A DNA stretch of 17,442 bases from JAVXTH01 sp036641395 (GTDB lineage Bacteria; Bacillota_I; Bacilli_A; Erysipelotrichales; Erysipelotrichaceae), in contig JAVWEY010000033.1 of NCBI GenBank assembly GCA_036641395.1, positions 1-17,442 of the forward strand. The letters run 5' to 3'. Shown piece after piece: positions 8,301 to 15,324 of this stretch (position 1 is the stretch's first letter; each line of letters begins with the position of its first letter). Both the position numbers and the translations under genes were made by a program. The notes under the pieces were generated by a model that saw only the letters and a program-made list of their open reading frames with translations, ran no database searches and had not been told where the DNA came from.

Positions 8301-8971
8301 TCAGCTAATTCTTTATCAACTTCACTTTGTAAGTGGAAAGAATCATAGGGAGCAACACGCATACTTGTTGATGCTAGTTTTTTTCCACTTGCATCGCTAC
8401 AAGATAATTCATAATCTCCGGTATAGTCTAGTAGTTTATTACGTACTAATTTGCGATCTCTACCATCAATTCCATTGTAGCCAAATAATAGTTCATTTTT
8501 AAAACTAAAATCTAATTGAACTTTTGTCTTATCTGAAGCAAGTTCTTTCGCAGTTGTGGTAAACGTATTGAACAATGGTGTGCCCGCTTTCGTATTCGCA
8601 GTCGTTACAACTTTCCATTCTTTAAGTTTTCCACCTAAGTATTGATGAGGAAATTTCTTTTCATTTTGAATTCCTTTTGGTCTTGATAAATCCCAAACAA
8701 TCGAATCCGTTTTAATCATTTCTTCTACTTCTACTAATGTTTTTCCCGAAATAATAACAGAAGTATTAAAAGTTTTTTTATCTGTCATTGAAACAGTGTT
8801 TGCTGTTAATTCTGGTGTATTTGAAGAATTTTTTGGTGTTACCCCATTACTAAAAGTGATTGTTGGTAGGTCTTCTGCCATTACTGGATAAGTTAGTGAT
8901 GCAGCACATGGTAATACCATAGTTGACACTAAAAGAAGATTCAACAATCGACCCTTATAAATTTTGTTCAT
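5267..8971 (-). CDS. Secreted, wall-anchored M14 zinc carboxypeptidase
   Basis: This 1234-residue surface protein has a signal peptide with likely cleavage after Ala32 (VMA-ED). The M14 catalytic domain spans about 210-600. Zinc ligands are His301/Glu304 in NVHADESPG and a later histidine, probably His472 in SFHEIHGF. Asn445-Arg446 in GFDLNRDN corresponds to the substrate-carboxylate site, and Glu571 in GYTVEVPYG to the catalytic Glu270 of carboxypeptidase A. Residues about 650-1200 form a long C-terminal region without a firm family match, though its start resembles the second domain of other secreted M14 enzymes. The protein ends with NTGD, a hydrophobic span and KKRKA for wall anchoring. 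An AAGGAG ribosome binding site precedes the ATG. The spacing between zinc ligands (about 170 residues against about 125 in carboxypeptidase A) implies an insertion. It probably removes C-terminal residues from external peptides; its specificity is unknown. Confidence 0.88.
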   Translation of the reverse strand: MNKIYKGRLLNLLLVSTMVLPCAASLTYPVMAEDLPTITFSNGVTPKNSSNTPELTANTVSMTDKKTFNTSVIISGKTLVEVEEMIKTDSIVWDLSRPKGIQNEKKFPHQYLGGKLKEWKVVTTANTKAGTPLFNTFTTTAKELASDKTKVQLDFSFKNELLFGYNGIDGRDRKLVRNKLLDYTGDYELSCSDASGKKLASTSMRVAPYDSFHLQSEVDKELAEIAIKLNAKGIYAKVEKIGVSANGADMNTIFIAKSADTLTKYQALSERSEKEPTKVLEELNNGTLTDYQVPVMYSNVHADESPGTDGNMEFLHALAESDSIDYKMIDGLTPAGTAKLNEEMSKDGTAWSKLIDQKKTLATKPVSGVGYIQGDGVKEPTDKRKNPDAAVNLSDAEFNSYYNVSAKKLDVKKILNDVFFIVVPSENVDAKNTNTRTNGNGFDLNRDNTYQTQPETIAMTNLIAKWNPLSFHEIHGFYTQFQVEPCSPTHEPNVEYDLFIQNALAQGEGFGSAAIANNDTINSFQMPMRDYLKKDAESSTGVFWNEPFDDMSTSYTPQYSFLHGVNGYTVEVPYGSNDAVKAIKYGFIENADFVAANKTAMFKNQVTGYERGVKNIDADSIRKFYVSQEDEESKEADIFREKHKENNNFFPEAYIIPYDGASQEDLKAANEMVTYLLRNDVEVKQLEKDTKIDGKDYKAGTIIVDMHQAKRNMANAALYDNIVISSWTDLYSEPLTAFSQCRGFDMDVITKIGALNNASVKTIAVTPATSTIVNGKVGDEAIIENNSLDSVLAVNDLLRAGKKVGYVNAGQNKGDFVTSYTDFESIKDKYILKVERTKDTPSARVIKKAAKVYIPGRDAEFHTDKDGQAYGLDGYVNQLNTNLNWDYFALEKQLGFDLVATPSEADIIIGNQYIGYYDDANVYQFHDEAAYKAIENGKPYLSFTPDTLDTVKNLAPEFEFNRGYWDMEDALSHVTYEEASMVTDKYVMEKDDIMYGYGGASITKYPKGAKVLIKTTNDMPMEGFMHTENIAKYKNSIQAVEYKTDKLDLTVFANSLTNKAHQTDDYRFISNTIYSKVLGEVYKLDLGLNIENNISEAAGFKMKEMPKFSYKVEYDGIEVIKELKDGKLGKNELQIILKEYATPDKGVTKAIKVSQVATSKDLNWVFDKTVYDLSVDSDANITIKGNKKIIFNNVYGTKKQDINTGDTTQSGLLFFVISISGVAIALLALKKRKA

Positions 8972-9007
8972 AAGTTTCTCCTTGTTTTATTTTTGTGAAT
9001 AATTTAA

Positions 9008-9021
9008 GGAAAGCGCTTCCG
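9008..9021. promoter_or_regulatory. Candidate catabolite response element (cre) upstream of the M14 gene
   Basis: The sequence GGAAAGCGCTTCCG agrees with the CcpA-site pattern TGWAANCGNTNWCA at most positions, including the central CG. It mismatches at the two outer bases and one inner base. It would lie about 30-45 bp downstream of the inferred start site, a position typical of CcpA roadblock repression. Confidence 0.4.
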
Positions 9022-9060
9022 ATTGACATATTATCATTGTTTCTGCGCGAAAATAATCGA

Positions 9061-9096
9061 ATTATAGTTTTTCTTATTGTATACTGTTTTATACAA
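9061..9096 (-). promoter_or_regulatory. Candidate M14 promoter with a dyad over the -35 region
   Basis: A perfect -10 TATAAT lies at 9061-9066 on the minus strand. The -35 position 17 bp away (9084-9089, AAACAG) is poor and is exactly the centre of a perfect inverted repeat, TTGTATA (9077-9083) and TATACAA (9090-9096). A weak -35 framed by a dyad suggests control by a DNA-binding regulator. Confidence 0.45.
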
Positions 9097-9161
9097 TTAA
9101 ATATCATATTAATGTCTTGATGATTATTGTATATATCAATTAAATATTTCTAATTTACTAT

Positions 9162-9196
9162 AAAAAAAACATGATTCAATCGAAATTGAACCACGC
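9162..9196 (-). terminator. Intrinsic terminator of the deoD operon
   Basis: TTCAAT (9175-9180) and ATTGAA (9185-9190) pair around a CGAA loop, with further pairing outward after one mismatch. On the minus strand eight T follow (9162-9169). It starts right after the stop codon of the tail-like gene. Confidence 0.75.
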
Positions 9197-9568
9197 TTAT
9201 TTATGAAACTTAGTAAAATCAATTAAGACTTCATGATGGCGATTACAGTAAGGACAAACAACTTCCATTTCCAAGTCATCTGCTTTATTGATCATCTTAT
9301 ACATATCCTTTAGAAAGACAAAATCTTTCACATATAAGTTTTCAATTAATTCACAGTTGATTTGCGTATTATCACCAATTCTTGTAATGACTCTTCCAAG
9401 GGTAATAATCATCGCATATTCAGGATTTTGAATCACCCGCGGATCACGCATTGGATATACTTCATCCCCTGCTTTTGCTTGTCGCATAACTCCATTTTTT
9501 TGAAGTATTCCATTGGTATCTAAATAACCAATTGGTAGAGTGAATTTGTATTCTTTCTCAAAAATCAT
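9197..9568 (-). CDS. Small phage-tail/eCIS assembly-like protein, orphan
   Basis: The product is about 123 residues. It resembles the phage tail assembly family also found in contractile injection clusters. Recognisable blocks are TLPIGYLDTNGILQKNGVMR, a DPRVIQNPEYAMII stretch, LGRVITRIG, a KDFVFLKDMYKMIN stretch and a terminal CPYC with two following histidines (possible metal site). Function outside phage or injection systems is unknown, and no tail gene is nearby. A start at 9577 would touch the AGGAG (9578-9582) with no spacing, whereas the ATG at 9566-9568 has a normal 9-nt spacing, so I place the start at 9568. It follows deoD by 24 nt and shares its promoter and terminator. The family call is from pattern memory; a diverged tail chaperone or an unrelated zinc-binding protein remain possible. 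Confidence 0.55.
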   Translation of the reverse strand: MIFEKEYKFTLPIGYLDTNGILQKNGVMRQAKAGDEVYPMRDPRVIQNPEYAMIITLGRVITRIGDNTQINCELIENLYVKDFVFLKDMYKMINKADDLEMEVVCPYCNRHHEVLIDFTKFHK

Positions 9569-9592
9569 TTCAACCATCTCCTAGTGAATATA

Positions 9593-10309
9593 CTATAACT
9601 TAGTTGCACTTTCTAATGCGACTTTCATCATATTTGTGAAAGAGTTTTGACGTTCTTGAGCTGTTGTTGCTTTATGGGTAACTAATGAATCTGATATTGT
9701 AAGTAAACATGCTGCATGCTTTCCTAATACTTTGGCATTATGGAATAATGCGAAACTTTCCATTTCAACACAAACACAACCGTGTTTCGCATAGAATTCA
9801 CTATATCCATCCACATTGTCTTCATGATAGAAAACATCACTCGAATGAATTAGTGCCTCGACAAGTGGCATATCTAGTGCTTTAGCAGCATCCTTAATAA
9901 CTTGATTCACATCTTTGCTAGGTAACTGGATATCACTTGTATCACCATTCTGCGCTAAGGCAAAACTTGATTCACTCCATGCTCCACTCGCAAGAACTAA
10001 ATCAAATAGTTCTAAGTTATCACTATAAGCTCCCGCACTTCCGATTCGTATAATACTTTCAACTCCATAAAATTTATATAACTCATAAGAATAAATACCA
10101 ATCGATGGCATTCCCATTCCACTTCCCATAACTGAAATCGACTTTCCTTGGTAAGTACCGGTATATCCAAACATATTACGTACCGTATTAAATGATACTG
10201 GATTCTCTAAAAAAGTCTCCGCAATATATTTCGCCCGTAGTGGATCTCCTGGCATTAATACGATTTTCGCAATTTCATTTTCATTTGCTTGATTGTGTGG
10301 CGTTGGCAT
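9593..10309 (-). CDS. deoD: Purine nucleoside phosphorylase, DeoD (hexameric) type
   Basis: This 238-residue cytoplasmic enzyme cleaves purine (deoxy)nucleosides with phosphate to the base and (deoxy)ribose-1-phosphate, for nucleoside salvage. Family features are in order: MPTPHN with His5, the phosphate-loop MPGDPLRAK with Arg25, Arg44 in NTVRNMFGYTG, Arg88 in RIGSAGA, the sugar-binding VEMES (Glu182-Glu184) and the catalytic Asp207 in TISDSL. Length matches the Escherichia coli type (about 239). An AAAGGAGG ribosome binding site fixes the ATG. It is first in an operon with the tail-like gene and divergent from pepF. Confidence 0.95.
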   Translation of the reverse strand: MPTPHNQANENEIAKIVLMPGDPLRAKYIAETFLENPVSFNTVRNMFGYTGTYQGKSISVMGSGMGMPSIGIYSYELYKFYGVESIIRIGSAGAYSDNLELFDLVLASGAWSESSFALAQNGDTSDIQLPSKDVNQVIKDAAKALDMPLVEALIHSSDVFYHEDNVDGYSEFYAKHGCVCVEMESFALFHNAKVLGKHAACLLTISDSLVTHKATTAQERQNSFTNMMKVALESATKL

Positions 10310-10335
10310 AATAAAATACCTCCTTTGATAATTCT

Positions 10336-10363
10336 ATTATACATGATTATTTGATAATTTAAA
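10336..10363 (-). promoter_or_regulatory. Sigma-A promoter of deoD
   Basis: On the minus strand the -35 is TTTAAA (10358-10363), the spacer is 16 bp and the -10 is a perfect TATAAT (10336-10341). Two direct copies of TTTGATAATT (+ strand, 10324-10333 and 10350-10359) flank the -10 and could be regulator sites. Confidence 0.65.
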
Positions 10364-10396
10364 GAATAGAATTTGATGTTTTAACGTATGTTATAA

Positions 10397-10425
10397 TTGA
10401 TTGAAAACAAGATTTGTCCTACAAT
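10397..10425 (+). promoter_or_regulatory. Sigma-A promoter of pepF
   Basis: The -35 is TTGATT (10397-10402), the spacer is 17 bp and the -10 is TACAAT (10420-10425). The ribosome binding site GGAGG (10436-10440) follows shortly, so the leader is very short. Confidence 0.7.
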
Positions 10426-10447
10426 AGAATAAAGTGGAGGTAACCAT

Positions 10448-12208
10448 ATGAATCGTGAAGAAATTGATACAAAATATAAATGGGATTTAAGTACGATGTT
10501 TAGTAGTCAAACTGCTTTTGATGAACAATTTAAAAGTGCTCAATCTTTATTAACAACACTTGTTAAGAGCCAAGGTAAGATAAGTATTGATAAGCATTGT
10601 TTTATTACTTTTATGGAACAACTAGAATTATTTAATCGTTATGCAAGTAATCTATATTCTTACGCATCTTTAAGTAGCGATGTAGAACCTAATAGTGAAC
10701 AAGCACAGAAGAATAAAGCAAGTGCTTTATTACTCTTTCAACAAGCATCGATTGCCTTAAGCTATGTTGATTTAGAATTAATACAAAATAAAGATACGAT
10801 TGAAACATACTTAAAAGATGAAGATGCATGTGACTTTACTTATCCAATGAAAGAAATATTTCGTAGTATTCCCCATCGATTAGATGAAGACACAGAAAAG
10901 TTAATGGCACAGGTATCACAACTAGCAATGAATCCCCAAGAAACCTATGATGCTTTTCGTCTTACCTTCGATGATGTGATTATTGATGGTGAACCACATT
11001 TCTTAAATGCTGCTACTTATAGTGAATTTCTAAGAAATAAAAATGTAGAAGTAAGAAAGCAAGCATATGAAAACTTATTTAAAGAGTATAAGCGTTATGA
11101 AAATGTCTTCGCTACTACACTGAGTGGTCATGCCAGAGGACAAGTGCTGAATGCCCGTGTTCATAAATTTAATTCAGCATTAGAAGCAAGTTTATTTGAT
11201 GATGATGTTGATTGTACTTTATTCAATAAAGTGCTTGATATGGCAAATAATAAATATCACCAAGGTTGTATTGATTACTACCAGTATCATTTAGAAGTAT
11301 TAGGTTTAAAACAACAACACCCGTATGATATTGCGATTCCTTTCGTAAAAGATATTGATATTAAATATACAATTGATGAATGTTTTACTATCTTAAATAA
11401 AGCTTTAGCACCACTAGGTGAAGAATATTTATCTTTATTAAACAGAGCAAAAGATGAACATTGGATTGATTTTATGACTCATAGTGGTAAACGTCCTGGA
11501 GCATATTCTGGAGGAACTTATGATTCTAATCCTTATGTGCTAATGAACTTTACTGGTGGTTATGATTCCTTAAGTACCTTAGCTCATGAACTAGGTCATT
11601 CTATGCATTCTTATTATGCTAATAAATACAATCGACCAATATTAAGTGATTATCGAATCTTTGTAGCCGAGATAGCAAGTACCGTGAATGAAATGCTTCT
11701 AAATAAGTACTTATTAGCTCACAGTGATGATCAACAGTATAAAGCCTATATCTTATCCTCTCTTTTAGAACAACTCGTAGGGACACTCTATCGTCAACCA
11801 ATGTTTGCTCAGTTTGAAGTTTATCTGCATGATTGCATTGAAAAAGATGAACCAATCTCTACTTCAACGCTTACTTCTTATTATGAGAAAATCACAAAGG
11901 AATATTTTGGTGATAGTGTTATTTGTGATGAATTAGAAAAATATCGATGTTATTATGTACCTCATTTTTACTACAATTTCTATGTCTATAAATATACTTT
12001 AGGAATGTCCGTTGCAATAAGTTTTGTAAGTAAAATATTAAAAGGTGAAACCCAGGATTATTTAAACTTCCTTAAAAAAGGTGGAAGTGAAAGTCCATTA
12101 GATGAATGCATTCATGCTGGTGTTGATCCTAGATGTGATAATGTTTATGATGATGCTTTTTCTTTCTTTAATGAAACCCTAAATGAATTGAAATCAATTC
12201 TTAAATAG
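10448..12208 (+). CDS. pepF: Oligoendopeptidase F (M3B metallopeptidase)
   Basis: This 586-residue cytoplasmic zinc endopeptidase hydrolyses oligopeptides, completing use of imported peptides. The active site HELGH is at 380-384 (His380, Glu381, His384). The third ligand is probably Glu408 in FVAEIASTVNE, a block typical of PepF. The N-terminus (KYKWDLSTMF) and the GKRPGAYSGGTY and NPYVLMNF blocks before the zinc site are family hallmarks. Length fits the usual 590-600 and there is no signal peptide. A GGAGGT ribosome binding site supports the ATG. It is transcribed alone, divergently from deoD, and ends in its own terminator. Confidence 0.95.
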   Translation: MNREEIDTKYKWDLSTMFSSQTAFDEQFKSAQSLLTTLVKSQGKISIDKHCFITFMEQLELFNRYASNLYSYASLSSDVEPNSEQAQKNKASALLLFQQASIALSYVDLELIQNKDTIETYLKDEDACDFTYPMKEIFRSIPHRLDEDTEKLMAQVSQLAMNPQETYDAFRLTFDDVIIDGEPHFLNAATYSEFLRNKNVEVRKQAYENLFKEYKRYENVFATTLSGHARGQVLNARVHKFNSALEASLFDDDVDCTLFNKVLDMANNKYHQGCIDYYQYHLEVLGLKQQHPYDIAIPFVKDIDIKYTIDECFTILNKALAPLGEEYLSLLNRAKDEHWIDFMTHSGKRPGAYSGGTYDSNPYVLMNFTGGYDSLSTLAHELGHSMHSYYANKYNRPILSDYRIFVAEIASTVNEMLLNKYLLAHSDDQQYKAYILSSLLEQLVGTLYRQPMFAQFEVYLHDCIEKDEPISTSTLTSYYEKITKEYFGDSVICDELEKYRCYYVPHFYYNFYVYKYTLGMSVAISFVSKILKGETQDYLNFLKKGGSESPLDECIHAGVDPRCDNVYDDAFSFFNETLNELKSILK

Positions 12209-12224
12209 AGCTTAGGCTCTTTTT
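12207..12224 (+). terminator. Intrinsic terminator of pepF
   Basis: AGAGC-TTAG-GCTCT is followed by a T-run (12220-12224). The stem begins inside the stop codon. Confidence 0.8.
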
Positions 12225-12245
12225 ATTTGCCTAAAAATAGTAAAG

Positions 12246-12299
12246 TTAGATTACTTTGATCGAATCCTCTCATTTTAACCGATTAAAGTCATAATCTAA
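12246..12299. repeat. Large bulged inverted repeat upstream of the GGDEF gene
   Basis: Left arm TTAGATTA plus CTTTGATCG (12246-12262) pairs with CGATTAAAG plus TAATCTAA (12280-12288 and 12292-12299). This gives 17 base pairs with one G-T pair and a 3-nt bulge (12289-12291), and a 17-nt loop. It ends at the base next to the -35 box. There is no T-tract, so it is not a simple terminator. Confidence 0.7.
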
Positions 12300-12328
12300 T
12301 TGCTATTAAAACAAGGTAGGGATATAAT
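12300..12328 (+). promoter_or_regulatory. Sigma-A promoter of the GGDEF gene
   Basis: The -35 is TTGCTA (12300-12305), the spacer is 17 bp and the -10 is TATAAT (12323-12328). This gives a leader of about 70 nt. No c-di-GMP riboswitch is recognisable in it. Confidence 0.65.
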
Positions 12329-12403
12329 TATAGTAATTCAAGTCCAATCATGTCCGGCTTTTGTAGAAATATTGCTTATAATTATAATAGAGGAGATGAT
12401 CGA

Positions 12404-14743
12404 ATGGAAAAAACAATAAATGAATTCATTAGAATGCTCACATCTTTATATTTAGAAAAACGTAATATGGATCAAGTAATAAAACATTTTGATGAACATA
12501 TTTCTTGGATTGGTACGGGGGAAAATGAGATTGTTGTAAATCTTGTTGAGGCTAAAAAAGCATTAGAATTAGAAAAAAATGAATTTAAAAATGGATTCAG
12601 AATAATTAATGAATCTTTTCATTATGAAACAATTAACGATACTTATATTGTTTATGGAGAATTTCTTGCCAATCCAAAAGACAATAAAAGCAATGTAGAA
12701 AATCTTCAATTAAGATTTAGTGCAGTCTGTATTAAGTATGAAGAAGGCTTTAAACTCTTACATCTTCACATGTCACATGCAGATCAAAATCTTGAAGAGA
12801 ATAAGTTCTATGTTACGAAAAATGATAAGATTGATAATCAAACATTACGTTTAAAAGTAAAAGAAACGCTTACGAATTTAAATGAAAGTGAACAACAGTT
12901 AAAAATACTTACTCATAATATTCCTGGAGGAGTAAGTGAAGTTTTAAATGATGATACCTTCACAATCATTCAATTAAGTGAAGGTTTCCTTAACATGTTT
13001 GGTTATTCGCTAGAAGAAGTTAAAACTATTTTTAATAATAGTTATATCAATATTATTTATCCAGCTGATCAAAAACGAGTTCGCTCTTTTATAAAAAAGA
13101 AGTCAGATTTTGATGATATTATTGAAGTTGAATATCGTGTGCGATGTAAAGATGGGAAAATCATTTGGATGTTAGATCGTGGTCGACTAATTAACAATGC
13201 ATCTGGGAATCAGTCTTTCTTTTCAATTCTTCTTGATATTAGTGAGCGAAAAGAAGAGGAAGAAAAGAATCGGTTAATGTTGGAGCGTCATCAAGTTATT
13301 ATGGATCAAGCAAGTGATATTGTATTTGAATGGGATATTGATAAAGATACTATGGAATATTCATCCAATTGGAAGAAACAATTTGGATATGATCCTATCC
13401 ATACAAATATAAGTAATATAATTCCATTATGTAATCATATCCATAAAGATGATTTAGAGCATTTTGATAAGATTAGAAATGATGTTTTAAAGGGTAAAGA
13501 ATACTCAGAAGCAGATTTTCGTATTTGTGATCACTCTTTATTATTTAAATGGTATCGAATACGGGTTACTACTCAGTTTAACGCCGAGCATAAACCAATT
13601 AAAGGAATTGGTATTATTATTAATATCAATGCTCAGAAACTACGGACGGCTGCTTTAATCAATGCAGCACAACGTGATCCTTTAACAAATCTTTATAATA
13701 AGAAAATCGCAAAATGTAAAATCGAAGAATTATTAGAGAACTATAAAGGTCAAAACCATGCTTTTTTAATCATCGATATTGATGATTTCAAAGAAGTTAA
13801 CGATAACTTTGGTCATCAAGGTGGCGATGCTGTTTTAACGCTTATGGCAAAGCATTTAAGAAAAATCTTTAATAAAAACGATATTGTTGGAAGAATTGGT
13901 GGCGATGAATTTTTAGTCTTCATGCCAAATATTGATGATCTTGAAGTCGTCAGCAAGAAGGCAAAACAAATTGTTTCAATCTTTAAAGATAATAGCGATG
14001 ATTTTAAAGATCTATCCTGTAGTGTTGGTATTTCCCTTGCTTATCAAGATGGTCCAGATTACTCAAGTTTGTTACGATGCAGTGATAGTGCCTTATATTA
14101 TGTTAAGAATAATGGCAAGAACGATTACTCTTTTTATAAAACCTTTATGGGGAACGGCGTTCCTTATTCAATTATGCGAACCCTAATTAACCAAGAAGCC
14201 GCAACCAATGAATTAGAATCCTCACTAGTTCAATATGCTTTATATCTGTTCTATAATACAAATGACATCTTAGATGCCATTCATAAAGTATTAAGAGCAA
14301 TTGGTCATGCCTATGAAGTAAGTCGTGTTTATATATTTGAGAATTCATCAGATAACAAGTATTGTAGTAATACCTTTGAATGGTATAGTGAAGATAATAA
14401 ATCAGTTATGAATCAATTACAAAATTTATCTTACGAACAAGATTTAAAGGGGTTTTTAGACCTGTTTGATGATAATGATATATTCTATTGTCAGAATATT
14501 GAACCTTTAGAATCCTGTGTCTATAACATATTAAACAAGCAAGGTGTAACTTCTTTACTACAATGTTTGATTCGTGATAATCATGTTTTTAAGGGATTCA
14601 TTGGCTTCGATGAAATCCATGAAAATCGTTATTGGACAACGGAACAGATTAAAACACTACGCTTGATTACGAATATTATTTATACTTTCTTATCAAAACA
14701 GCGATTAATTGAAGAACTAGCAAGACTTAAAAATCAGCATTAA
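12404..14743 (+). CDS. SnoaL-PAS-PAS-GGDEF-GAF protein, probable diguanylate cyclase
   Basis: This 779-residue soluble signalling protein is predicted to make cyclic di-GMP from two GTP. In order it has a SnoaL/NTF2-like domain (about 1-128), a PAS domain (about 165-285, ending in LLDISERK), a second PAS domain (about 292-412), GGDEF (about 420-580) and a GAF-like domain (about 605-768). The active-site GGDEF is intact at 499-503, with the metal-binding DIDDFKEVND block near 458. The inhibitory I-site normally reads RxxD five residues before GGDEF; here it is NKND, so product feedback is probably lost. No transmembrane segment is seen. An ATG at 12350 would add 18 unlikely residues, whereas the ATG at 12404 has GAGGAG 8 nt upstream and is chosen. 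It has its own promoter and terminator. Confidence 0.87.
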   Translation: MEKTINEFIRMLTSLYLEKRNMDQVIKHFDEHISWIGTGENEIVVNLVEAKKALELEKNEFKNGFRIINESFHYETINDTYIVYGEFLANPKDNKSNVENLQLRFSAVCIKYEEGFKLLHLHMSHADQNLEENKFYVTKNDKIDNQTLRLKVKETLTNLNESEQQLKILTHNIPGGVSEVLNDDTFTIIQLSEGFLNMFGYSLEEVKTIFNNSYINIIYPADQKRVRSFIKKKSDFDDIIEVEYRVRCKDGKIIWMLDRGRLINNASGNQSFFSILLDISERKEEEEKNRLMLERHQVIMDQASDIVFEWDIDKDTMEYSSNWKKQFGYDPIHTNISNIIPLCNHIHKDDLEHFDKIRNDVLKGKEYSEADFRICDHSLLFKWYRIRVTTQFNAEHKPIKGIGIIININAQKLRTAALINAAQRDPLTNLYNKKIAKCKIEELLENYKGQNHAFLIIDIDDFKEVNDNFGHQGGDAVLTLMAKHLRKIFNKNDIVGRIGGDEFLVFMPNIDDLEVVSKKAKQIVSIFKDNSDDFKDLSCSVGISLAYQDGPDYSSLLRCSDSALYYVKNNGKNDYSFYKTFMGNGVPYSIMRTLINQEAATNELESSLVQYALYLFYNTNDILDAIHKVLRAIGHAYEVSRVYIFENSSDNKYCSNTFEWYSEDNKSVMNQLQNLSYEQDLKGFLDLFDDNDIFYCQNIEPLESCVYNILNKQGVTSLLQCLIRDNHVFKGFIGFDEIHENRYWTTEQIKTLRLITNIIYTFLSKQRLIEELARLKNQH

Positions 14744-14753
14744 TTAAAACATT

Positions 14754-14783
14754 GGGATACCCGTGAAAATGGGTATCCCTTTC
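14754..14783. terminator. Bidirectional terminator between the GGDEF and GNAT genes
   Basis: A perfect 9-bp GC-rich stem, GGGATACCC (14754-14762) and GGGTATCCC (14771-14779), has an 8-nt loop and is followed by TTTCT on the plus strand. On the minus strand a TTTT lies slightly downstream. It serves convergent genes. Confidence 0.8.
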
Positions 14784-14789
14784 TATAAT

Positions 14790-15311
14790 TTATAATTGTA
14801 ATTCATACATTAAAAAATTAATTAAACCAGTATCTTCATAAAACAATTTCATTGTTTCAATGTACTTAAAACCACATGCCGGATATAACTTCTGTGCAGA
14901 TAAGTTATTTTCCATTACGTCTAATCTTATACATTTTAAAGATAGTTTCTGCGCAATTTCAATGGCTTTGTTCACCATTTGCTTTGCCATGCCTTTTTGT
15001 TGATGATTAAAACTAATTCCAAGTAAATGAATCATCATCACTTCAGCTTCCTTTGCCTGTATCTTCCATTGTACTTTATCATAACCATCAGCACTTTTTT
15101 GATTTAAAACCATTGCACCAGCAATATCATTGTTTACTAATCCAATGTATAATTCTTCTGCTTCAATTGCTTTTTGAATATCTTCATCCATTGGATAAAT
15201 TTTCTTTTCCCAACCAGGACTATATTCATGATCTCTCATCGCATCAATCAAATCATAATAAAAATCTAGTACTTGTCTGTATTCATCATTTCTTGCTTGT
15301 CTTATTTCCAT
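14790..15311 (-). CDS. GNAT-family N-acetyltransferase
   Basis: The product is 173 residues with one GNAT fold. It would transfer an acetyl group from acetyl-CoA to an unknown amine. The central strand MMIHLLGISF is followed by the acetyl-CoA pyrophosphate loop QQKGMA (Gln104, Gly107, Ala109). The terminal block ENNLSAQKLYPACGFKYIE is the usual Asn/Tyr motif B. Opening upstream at a TTG (15344) would overlap the preceding gene. The ATG at 15309-15311 has AAAGGT correctly spaced upstream, so it is chosen. It lies 13 nt after the LRR gene and is co-transcribed with it. Confidence 0.85.
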   Translation of the reverse strand: MEIRQARNDEYRQVLDFYYDLIDAMRDHEYSPGWEKKIYPMDEDIQKAIEAEELYIGLVNNDIAGAMVLNQKSADGYDKVQWKIQAKEAEVMMIHLLGISFNHQQKGMAKQMVNKAIEIAQKLSLKCIRLDVMENNLSAQKLYPACGFKYIETMKLFYEDTGLINFLMYELQL

Positions 15312-15324
15312 AATATTACCTTTC

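Noticed and set aside
12350..12403. Upstream ATG of the GGDEF gene at 12350
   Set aside because: It has no ribosome binding site at proper distance and overlaps the leader. The ATG at 12404 has a strong one and begins the SnoaL domain cleanly.
12329..12403. c-di-GMP riboswitch in the GGDEF leader
   Set aside because: The leader is about 70 nt and shows none of the conserved core of GEMM-type riboswitches.
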